This document shows, one piece after another, positions 11,931 to 21,067 of a stretch of 64,000 nt of DNA; within the stretch, counting starts at the first letter, position 1, and each line of letters opens with the position of its first letter. Below the pieces are notes generated by a model. That model saw only the letters and a program-made list of their open reading frames with translations, did no database searches and was not told where the DNA came from. Source of the DNA: Chalara sp. BL73 (Eukaryota > Ascomycota > Leotiomycetes > Helotiales); NCBI GenBank assembly GCA_918026815.1, contig CAKJVC010000123.1, forward strand, positions 434,001 to 498,000. Direction: 5' to 3'. A program made the position numbers and the translations under genes.

Positions 11931-13257
11931 GTGGTTGTTGGAGAGGGCTTCATTGATTTGGCTGGAAGGAGGTTTGGTCACGATTTGGAACGCTTCTTAG
12001 TTATCTTTGATGCTTTTATTGGTCTGCATTTAAATAATAGAGCTCATAACAGGGTTCTTTGCAATGAATTATGTACGCTACTACATAACCACTAAGTAAC
12101 TTTAGAAATTTAGGATAAAAATTCATGTATCTTACAAGGTATAATATTTTAACGTCCAGCTCTGAATATGTATGAGCGATCAGGCCCGGGAGCAATAATT
12201 CGAATTTATCAAATGCGCTAAGTGAATTGGCAACCATGAAGTGCCATATTAATTAGCATTCTTGTCCCAGAATCTCTCGCGTCCCTTGCCCACGCGTACT
12301 GATTCGCCATTGTTAGTAACATGGTAGGCCACTTCACGTACTTCCACAGTCTCCAAAATATATTCATATTGAGTTCCTGCGCCGCTGTGGTGTTTGTATC
12401 AAGTACTGCACATAGATCTTCTCCTCAAGGTCATGCAGTAAAGCTTGTGCCTATAGGTCAGTATCCCAATACACAATAGCCTTGAATTTTGCTACAACCC
12501 CAGAGAACTTTGACAGTTGTCACTCACTTAGGTCTGCCTTGCGGAAGCGCGGCAGGAAGGCTTGAAATTAATTTAAGTTGTATATCAGCGATATAATTAT
12601 TGTGACGGGTCACCTCCGTAACTGGGGAAATGAGCTTATCCATCACATAGTCGTGATCCCAACAGCATTTAATTGTTTTGCTGGCTAGCCAGGGAATTAA
12701 GTTCGAATAGTCTACTCTTGGAGGATGAATATGCTTTTTTGTTATATGCGCCGATTCTGAGCCACTTTTATCGAAGCTTTATTCCGCCACAGTTTTGGTC
12801 TATTCTAGTATGTATAAAGTATGGTTATACACTATATAGAACAATAGCAGTTAATCACTATAAAACCAAGTTCCGGTCGTGGCTCAGTAGTCTAATCCAA
12901 AATTTATTCATCAAGTTCGCAAATACGTCCGTCTCTAAGGTTAGCAGTCAAAAACTTTGATTCTATCCTCCCTCTTTGCCCACAGATTTGACACTGCACC
13001 TAGACCTCTGGCTACAACCAATGTGTTATAATGCAATCCTTCGAAATTGAAATCAATGTCCATTATTATTATTATTCGCACTAATTCGCTTTTCTATTGT
13101 TCTAGAGTCATGATAAGATTGAGCTCTTTCAAATCATGCAAAAACTCCCGTTCCCGGCAGTTTGCTTTGTGTTCAAGTCATATCTGAGCTTTGAAAGACA
13201 CACGAACTATCTCAATAAATCTTGAGCAAGTCTCGGTGCTATGTTAGGGCCGGAGCC
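11931..13257. other. AT-rich spacer, 1.3 kb
   Basis: AT-rich sequence holds many short ATA/TTA-rich open frames that look random. A short ATT repeat lies near 13064-13076. There is no family pattern, RNA gene or intact repeat. The composition is more AT-rich than around the intact genes on either side, in keeping with the decay seen in this belt. Confidence 0.45.
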
Positions 13258-15548
13258 ATGGGATTTGGTGCTAATGTAACGATCCACTCACCGGACCCCA
13301 CAACTGGAAAAGCATACTCTTCAACTATCGAATTTCGTCAAGCTCGAGGATCCTTAAGCCTTTACGATATCTTAAAATGGATCGAATTCTGCATTAGTTT
13401 GGTCCGTCTTGCACATACTTATGCCGCAGATAAGTCGAAGTTTCGGGTAAAAGACTGGGTAAACCCATTATTAACCCAGATGGAACGACCAGATTCAGTA
13501 ATGTATCCATTTGGCATCTAATGGAAGACGTGAAACTGAAGGGGGAATCTATCCAGTATTGGAAATCTGTAGCCAGAGTCTATGACAACCAGAATGAAGC
13601 CAATACCCCATCTCATAATATTGAGAGAAATGGAAACATTGATCCTCCGCTCTATCCACATCATAATATCGATGGAGGCTGGGACATTAATCTGCCACAA
13701 ATTTTGCAAGAGCATGAAAACCCTTTCACAGGATGGACAAACCTTCGCCGCGGCGATGATAGTCCAGACCCCGAAGGTAAAATAGAAAGGGAAAGAGAAG
13801 AACAAAACATGAAAGAGAAATAGGAAAGGATTGCGGCCACAACCAAGGCGCTCCTGGCTCGAATCGAAGTCCTTAAACAACAACAATGGTCGCAGCCCCA
13901 ATTTTGGCAAGATTATCTCCAAAACACCTCTGAGCTAATCAAACAGCTACAGAGTCAATTTGAAATCCAAATAGAAGAACTATGCCAAAAGTATATACAA
14001 GAACAGTCAGTGCACACGCTAGATAGGCGAAAATACGAAGAGAACAGAAAGAGGCTAGAAAAAGAGATCTCCCAGCGTGACGTTGAACTGGTGAAACTGT
14101 GGAAGGAGCTTAGAGACCCAAGTCTGTCTAAAATTAAAGGCGCAAGGGGGCTCCCAGGTAAGTAACCACTGATGTGGGCCGAAGGAGGAAAACGAACTCT
14201 CCCATTCCCAAACGACAGAAAAAAGGTATATTTTAGCTTCAAAGCGCATTTCACCGGACTAACCGTCATGCTTTAGCTGGGGTGTCCGAGAGCGCGAGAA
14301 AAAGTCGTGAAGGAGATAGCTTGCCGGACGAGAGGCAACCAAAGAAACGAAGGCTGTCTGGACATATTTTGGTGGCCGCTGAAATTAGACATCAGGCCAT
14401 CAGCAATTTCGACATTAGTCAATGGAGAAGGACCCAAAGTCTGAGAACACATATTGCAATATACAACTCAATAAGGTCGCAGCCGGGAAATAAATATTTA
14501 GATAAAATTCCTATTGGACATATTGCAACGGATTTGCGAGCCATATCAGGCAAAACAATAGGACATGGTGCAGACGAAGTTAGCAAAGTTGTGGCTACTC
14601 ACTCGCAGTCGACTTGCAATCTTGTCATTGTGCAGGTGGGAAACGGTACGAGACAAACTAAAGCAACTCGTTATTACGCTGCTTCACATCCTTCCAGACG
14701 ACCTCTATCTAGCATATGATGAGACTAGGCAAGAGCTGTGGCTGGGGATGGCTCCCTTGGGTAACAATGGAACAACTTCGCAATACTCTTGGAGGACTCC
14801 GATCAAAGTAAACACACAATCACCAGTACAAAAGATCGGAAACTCTTCTGGCTCACCAATCACATACCCAATCCATGAGGCGCAGCCACGGCCCAGCCGG
14901 GTGAATCTGATCACTTTCCCAAACTTTGAGAGACAGCTGCCCGATATTGGAGCCGAGCCTCCTTTGGCAGGCGATTGGCGCCGATACATAGTGCATTCCG
15001 CAGGAGTGCTTGCTGGAGAGGCTATGCATGATGACGGCTTTACGTGGACAGTCACCAACTTTAGAAAAAGCGATTGGATTTTCATGGATACTAGCTCGTT
15101 TATAGACGTACCTCAACCCCCTGATCAGAAGTTGATACTTACCAACAACTTATGTGGCATCCGCGCATTACACGAGTCTATGTGACAGCAGTTTCCTGAG
15201 TATCCAAGGGCAAGAGATAATGTTCTTGTGGTGTGCAGACATTATGTCGAAGTGAGAAGAGCCAGAGGCGTGCTCCAAGATGAGATACAGGCCGAAGAAG
15301 ATATACAAAATACGTTGCTTCGTTGGACAAACGGGGACTATGCACTGTGCCATGTCATGCCCGAAGGTGGTGGTACACCGAGGAGATGGACTGCGAGAAG
15401 AGTGAAAGCTTTGAATGATGAAGCGCCCGCAAGAAATTTGTTTTTGCGTAACGAAAATAGTGCCTTGGTCGATGGAAATCTAGTGGCAGTTTTGCAGCAC
15501 TGGGAATCTATGCGGCCAAAATACGGGCCTTGGGGGAAGAGGAAATGA
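13258..15548 (+). pseudogene. Decayed coiled-coil protein of unknown family
   Basis: Reads as one former gene of about 700 codons. N-terminal block from the ATG at 13258 (MGFGANVTIHSPDPTTGKAY...SLYDILKWIEF). A frame change at 13518-13521 (CATCTAATGG) leads into MEDVKLKGESIQYWKSVARVY. An in-frame TAG at 13821-13823 interrupts a Lys/Glu/Gln-rich coiled coil (about 13760-14150). A good intron at 14158-14276 (GTAAGT...GGACTAACCG...TTTAG) restores the frame into a basic, nuclear-signal-like QPKKRRLSG and then a C-terminal domain. The frame changes again near 14590-14640, either by another intron or an indel. An in-frame TGA lies at 15183-15185. The last block (RARDNVLVVCRHYVEVRRARGVL...) ends at 15548. 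Both stops could come from C-to-T change. No known domain was recognised, and function is unknown. Confidence 0.6.
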
Positions 15549-16385
15549 TTGGACATATAAAAGGGTTTCGAATTTTGGAATATTTATGGTTGGATTTGGT
15601 TTTGCTATTGGAGACATCACCGGTATCATGTTATGTAACCTGAGTGAATATTTTACTTAAAGATGGAATGCAATCTGTTTGTATTGGTACTTGGGCGGTT
15701 CTTCTATTCCTACCTCCTTCCGTCTCGCTTAGCAGGCCCACTTCAACTCAACCGTCATGCGCCTCCTTCAAGAGTCTTCCCATACGTTACTATAGACTGA
15801 GATAGAACCAATTCTCTAAAAAAAAACAAATATCTGCGATGGTATAGCAGTGAGGACTTCTGCTTGTCACGCAAGAGGCTGGGGTTCAATTCCCTGTCCG
15901 GGAGAACTTTTAATATGAGGGTCTAGGAATATATCTAGTGGTTTTTTGGGGGCCTTTTGCACCTTTTTTTTGCTGAATGAGATTTCTAAACAGGAGCCAG
16001 GAGAGCTTTGGTGGAGCGGTTCTCGACGAGTCTCCTGGCTTTCGCAGGAAAAGCGACTAAATGAGTATTAGTATAATATGGTTCATAATAGTGCAATGCA
16101 TGAGCTCTAAGGATATGGTCTATATAACGTAGTGTGTCATTTTATGATGATTCCGTGACTTCCTACCGTCATGATGGCTTATCTGAACTTCATATCCCTT
16201 TTCTTCTAACCTCTTGACTGGATGTCTTGCAGACCTGTTCCAAGCGTACGGAGTTACTTCCGCCGACCAGCGATCTCTGAGACATCAGAAAACTATTACT
16301 ATATCCAACATATCCGTTCATATCCAGATCTAATTGGGCCTTAGTTCCCATTCGGATATGAATATCACAGACTCCATCATACCTG
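15549..16385. other. Intergenic, 0.8 kb, around the tRNA-like sequence
   Basis: Apart from the degenerate tRNA-Asp, this holds the 3' flank of the minus-strand TRM5 gene. T runs occur near 15940-15970. No other feature was seen. Confidence 0.45.
15833..15904 (+). pseudogene. Degenerate tRNA-Asp (GTC)
   Basis: The 72 bases align end to end with tRNA-Asp: TGGTATAG in the A-box region, the anticodon-loop block CTTGTCAC with anticodon GTC at 15866-15868, and a well-kept T arm (GGGGTTCAATTCCC). The acceptor stem has two mismatches (positions 4 and 5), the D stem does not pair, and the anticodon stem has one mismatch. A TTTT follows a few bases downstream. It is probably a decayed copy rather than a working tRNA; a tRNA-derived repeat is the alternative. 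Confidence 0.55.
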
Positions 16386-18085
16386 CTACCGACTCCGAAA
16401 AGCCACTTCCGCAGGTAGCCTAAAATTTGCGCAGAACATCCTTTTGTTAGGTGCAACATCTCTGACATCAGTTATATCCATTTCCGCATCTCCGACCTTG
16501 ATTTCATATCTAATTTTCTCACTTATCCTTTCACATATATCGATATGCTCTCTTGTATTATCATGACTCTTGGTCGAAAAGCAATGCACATGTATCATCG
16601 GTAATTTGGTCTTTGTAAGAGGCTCGAAGAGGTCCTCGCGACCATGATAGAGGCCATTGAAAGATCCAAGGAAATCGATTGCAATCGCAGGCAGGTTCAT
16701 AACGAAATGGCTAATGGTTGAAGGGATGGTGATAGTCTGTGCGGGAATCACCTTGGACTTGTCGGTCTTGAATCCGCGTGGATACTTGGCTGGAATCGTT
16801 ACTGTGTTCTTCTTGTCGGCGCTGAGCTGCAGTAGGTCGTCCGCGGCATGTTGGATGAACGTATGGCCATCCTCGTTGAATGGTCGCACGAAATTTTCAA
16901 CCTGTAATTCGTCAACTGAGGATTGTAAATTTGGGCCCATCTTAGAAGACGGATCACGGCTTATCAGATTATAGCGCCTGGTCAGAGGCAATATTCATCA
17001 AAGTCAACTTGTGACTATGGTGACCGTCGTGATATGTGAATCATCGTGAAGAGACGCTGAGTAGAACGTGTGAGAAGTACATACCTTATTTCGCTTTATG
17101 GCATCAACCAGGCAGGTATAGCTCTCTGGGTTCAAGTCATTTGCCCAAACAAAGACCCCTTTCTTACCTGCTGGTACAGCGAAAGGTCCGATCCCAGCCA
17201 TAACATCACAAACAACTTCACCTCGACCAAAGGAGTCCACAAGCCTTTTGTGTTCCGTTTCTAGTCGACTATTCCAGTAAACCCTGGAGTAGTCGAACTT
17301 AAATGTGCAGTTTGCTTCACTAACTTCAACATTCAGGTCGTCTTCCCCTAAAAGGACCTCATACGGAAAAGTCCTGAACTCTGACTCTTGCCCAACGTTT
17401 GCTGTTTTATTAATGACAGTTCGTATCTGTGGATTTTTATCCTTTACAACTTCCGCAATTGTGGTTTTATATGGCAAGTATTCGTCTCGTAAATTTAAAT
17501 GTGCTGGTAGGAATTAGCGATGCCCTGCTGCGTTTTTGAAGGGTGCGTACCAACATGTCCAACAACCGTAAATCCAACTGGTATTTCGTTCTGTGCATCT
17601 TCTGGTAACAATGCTGACATTATATCGTCTAAATCTGATTAGTATCTCTAAAATCGAATGTAGTACGTGTGATACATACAATATGTCCAGTAGTTGTAGT
17701 CGAGTTTTAGATCATACGGAATGACACGAATCTCTTCCGTCTTTACAGCTTCTTGTATAATCTCGCTCCATGTCGAAGGATCTAATAACTTTAGATACCT
17801 GCCAGTTTGATATGCAACAAGGAACCTACCTTCTGGCTTCACTTCTGGTTTTAACAGTATACATTTGCCTCCTTTAGAAGCAAGCGCAGTATCTGGATCT
17901 GGTGTAACAGGCTTCAATCGCTCTAAGCCTATGACTTCCTTGCTCTTTTCGAGTTTCCTGACATATTCTGATAACTTCTTATTGTTGAATACCCTGGCTG
18001 CAGCCGTGGGAATCGTTTTCGAGAACAGAGCGCGATCCAAGACCGCGCTGGCTGAGCGCACAACTGGAGGACGGAAGAGAGACAT
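16386..18085 (-). CDS. TRM5: tRNA (guanine-37-N1)-methyltransferase Trm5
   Basis: Makes m1G at position 37 of tRNAs using S-adenosylmethionine, which prevents +1 frameshifting; it acts in cytosol/nucleus and in mitochondria. Predicted 474 residues. Exons on the minus strand: 18085-17680, 17634-17551, 17503-17085 and 16901-16386. The third intron (183 bases) ends TTACAG, so that KRNK joins directly to [12 protein letters not shown] as the family requires. The class I methyltransferase motif I is [13 protein letters not shown] at about 263-275, followed by [21 protein letters not shown] supplies the catalytic NLP motif. The end [16 protein letters not shown] is typical. The N terminus ([21 protein letters not shown]) is Arg-rich without acids, like a mitochondrial targeting signal. 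A 6-base upstream exon (18191-18186, ATG CAG) spliced over a 70-base intron would add 12 residues in frame. Confidence 0.93.
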
Positions 18086-18185
18086 AGCATGAGGAGATTT
18101 GGTCACCGAATTCTCCTAGTTTCCCTCATCAGTCTCTAGGCATGAGAAGGGGAGCCAACAGATTCGCGGCGGATGGAGAACTTAC

Positions 18186-18434
18186 CTGCATCGTTTCATT
18201 TTGGAATAGCCGTGGAATGGATGTTTTCGACTCACTTCAAACCTGGCGAGGCTGAAATCTCAAAAAATTTAAGCTTCTCGCTTACGCGGGTGCACCCACT
18301 CCTCTAGTAACCTCATGCCCCATGTGATGTCACTAATATGCGAGGCTGCGATTGTTGTGCTACTGTTAAGCCATGTTCTCAGTCTCTTATTATGTTTAAC
18401 ACATTCATTACCGTTATGGTTCTCAACAAAAACC
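18186..18434. promoter_or_regulatory. Bidirectional promoter, TRM5 / AlkB-type gene
   Basis: About 240 bases separate the possible upstream TRM5 start (18191, minus) from the dioxygenase ATG (18435, plus). Both promoters must lie here or overlap the 5' UTRs. An ATG at 18199 on the minus strand opens a short uORF if the 70-base intron is removed. Confidence 0.6.
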
Positions 18435-19580
18435 ATGTCAGAAACCAAGAAACGAACACTTGATAGTTTTTTCAAGCCTCCAGCCAAGAAGACCAAGACC
18501 ACAGAGGTTTGGGATACAGAGAAGCAACACTCTATTGAGGATGCAGTAAGTTTATATGAATTACGTAGCAACTGTACTAACTTTGACCAATTAACAGCCA
18601 GAGCCTTCGACGCATTCCACATATCCATTTCCCATATATTCTTTTCCAAGCTCTATTGCTACAAGCCTGAGCTCCTTTCCATCATCAATCGGCCGGATCA
18701 TAAATGACCAGGCCCACCTGGATCTTCTCTATTTTGACCCATATATTCCCAAGTATCTAGGGAGCGAGGTCTTTCGGTTCCTCCGCCGTGAGCTACCATT
18801 TTATAGGGTTGAGTATAAGATCACTCGATATGGGACAGAAACGCAAGTTCGAACTCCTAGGTAAGGTACGTAGTCTGGCTTTCCTGGTAAATACTGAACA
18901 TATGTAGGTATACAACCGTCTTTGGTGTAGATGAAACATCACGCTTTGACGAAACTGGGAATGTGATCGATGTGAAGGCTCAGAAACGAGTGGAGAATGA
19001 CAAGAACTACTCTAAATATCCGCCACGGCCGATACCGAAATGTCTTGATGACCTTCGAATATCTACCGAGGCAGCCACGGGATGCAAGTTCAACTTCTGT
19101 CTCGTCAACTATTATGCTTCGGGTACAGATAGCATATCTTACCATAGTATGGCCTATTCTAGCTAGACACGACCTCCCATGATTTGATGCTAATACATGG
19201 CAGGTGATGATGAAAGATTCCTCGGAGCAGACCCAGCAATTGCATCATTTTCCTTAGGAGCCAAGAGGGACTTCCTCATGAAACACAAGCCAATCCCTCC
19301 GGATGATAATGCGCCTCCTCCGCCGGAGATGAGACCTATCAAGTTCCCACTGTCTAGCGGAGATATGATACTAATGAGAGGAAAGACCCAAGCAAACTGG
19401 CTACACTCAATCCCAAAACGGACAGGGAAGAATGCTGATGATGGAGGAAGAATCAATATCACGTTTCGCCGCGTAATGGTCAGGGGTGGAACAGAAAACT
19501 ATTATAACTACAATGTTGGCACAGGCCCAGTTTTTCGGTGGGATAGTACTGCTCGGGAAATGAAGTTGTGGAAAGCGTAG
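18435..19580 (+). CDS. AlkB-type 2-oxoglutarate/Fe(II) dioxygenase (ALKBH2/3-like)
   Basis: Predicted DNA-repair dioxygenase that removes methyl groups such as 1-methyladenine and 3-methylcytosine by oxidation. It has 329 residues. Exons: 18435-18545, 18598-18860, 18908-19146 and 19204-19580, all with GTAAG/GTATG donors. The iron ligands are the H204-x-D206 pair in SYHSDDERFLG and H272 in NWLHSIPK. The 2-oxoglutarate-binding pair is R287 and R293 in RINITFR, the AlkB RxxxxxR signature. FNFCLVNYYASGTDSISYH is the conserved strand before the HxD. The N terminus (KRTLDSFFKPPAKKTK) resembles a PCNA-interacting box followed by a nuclear-type basic patch. It is closest in style to ALKBH2/3; substrate preference cannot be read from sequence. 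It is head-to-head with TRM5 and tail-to-tail with NUS1. Confidence 0.9.
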
Positions 19581-19615
19581 GTGACTACTATTATGTATAA
19601 TGATACGCGCCATAA

Positions 19616-20743
19616 TTATCTCCCAAATCTCATCTGCGCGTTTGCGTAATTGTACAAAGCTCGTAAAAATACTTGATAACCTACTCCATGGTTATCCTGT
19701 ACGTGGAATATCTCAGTGAGTCGCAATTGCCATGGTGGATACCCTGATAACTCGATGCTTGGTCCGAATAATACTAGAAGATCTGGTTCGCTCATAACAC
19801 TTTCCGAAATCTCCGCGTCGACTAAGTCAATGCTGATATCATTGGAAGATATTTTGGAACGCTGCGTCATTTCCGCGAGGGTCTTGGTAAGATCTACCAG
19901 GGAGTCCCGTCCGTCCTCTTCTGAAATAAGGAGAATGGAAAGGTGCGGAATGGTGAGTCCTGCTGTTGGGGCGACAGGGGTCGCAGGTACAGATTCTATG
20001 GACGGCACATGAGGCGCCCTTAAACTCAGCACAGGTTGCTGTGATCCAAAATATGAAGAGAGCTTCCTTGATATCGTCCTATGTGATGCGGGTAAATATC
20101 CTTTCAATATTCCTATACTTCATTAGTGCACAACAGTTGATGTTCGCGCAGGTGACAAACCAGTCTGCTCATAAACTGAAAGCTTTGGTATCCCAACACA
20201 GGCACACCATGCCGCTATTTCTGCCATTTCATCGACAAGAGTCTCGAGTCCAGCTCCTCCTTTCCCTCCATCCTCCAATTTTAGTATTACAGACAAATGT
20301 TGAGGCAGACGCGATAAACCCTTTACATCCTTTTGTATGAGCTCAGGTGTCCGGTGGTGATAGTACAGGATCGCAAATATCCGGTCTTTCACTGCGTGAT
20401 AGGCTTGTCTAAACCGTATGTAGAGGGAGAAAATTGCATGTATGATGAAGTAGATAAAGACATGAAGCTGAGTCTTGAGAAATTTACGAACTCCCAACCT
20501 GGACCGTGAATCTGGCTCTTCTGCCTTTATAGATGGAATATTTGCATTTTTCTTTCTCCTGGGAGGCGAGCGTATAGGAGGCTCTGGAAGATAGGGCTTT
20601 TAAACTGATTAGTTGAGCACTTTTGGAGGACAAGCTGGCACACTTACAGCAATCAGCTTTTCTCGCTCGGTTACAGATAACGTCTTGTGCTTCGACTTCG
20701 CATCTTGACGATATATTTCCTTCTCTCGAGTCGCGATGGGCAT
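19616..20743 (-). CDS. NUS1: Dehydrodolichyl diphosphate synthase subunit Nus1 (NgBR)
   Basis: Non-catalytic partner of the cis-prenyltransferase that builds dolichol for N-glycosylation and GPI synthesis at the ER. Predicted 338 residues. Exons on the minus strand: 20743-20648, 20596-20161 and 20100-19616. The N terminus (YRQDAKSKHKTLSVTEREKL) is the usual fungal one. A single membrane segment spans about 76-93 (LHVFIYFIIHAIFSLYI), followed by YHAVKDRIFAILYYHHRTPELIQKDVKGL, and LPQHLSVIL, the cis-prenyltransferase-like core. There is no active-site Asp motif, as expected for this subunit. The C terminus ends MRFGR, carrying the RxG motif that completes the partner's active site. It shares a short divergent promoter with SEC10 and ends 35 bases from the AlkB-type gene. 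Confidence 0.93.
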
Positions 20744-21067
20744 TGCTAACAGGACTTTGGTCAAATTATGAATATGAGACGGATCTCTGCGAAAGAGACA
20801 GTGGTGTTGCGGAATCGAGTTTTTGGTTTTAAAATAACAAGATTCTGGTCTGGGAAGGCTGGGCATTTTACGACAAGGCAAGGCAACGACTTTCCCTGCG
20901 CCACAAACGACGATCCACACATGCATAGAGCTTCAACACCGCCGCAACCTCTGACGACTGCAATGACAAAACGGGCTCGAGTCAGACTCTGAAGCACGTG
21001 TTGGTTGGTGTTACACGAACTCTACAAGTGTCGATGTAGGGTGATACTCTTTACAGGAGGTTCGGCA
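20744..21067. promoter_or_regulatory. Bidirectional promoter, NUS1 / SEC10
   Basis: The 324 bases between the two divergent starts contain no other gene. A CACGTG E-box is present at about 20995-21000, nearer to SEC10. Both gene products serve the secretory pathway, but co-regulation is only an inference. Confidence 0.55.

Noticed and set aside
13815..15185. Stop-codon recoding (TAG, TGA read as amino acids)
   Set aside because: The same genes also carry frameshifts, and neighbouring intact genes use these codons as ordinary stops; decay is simpler.
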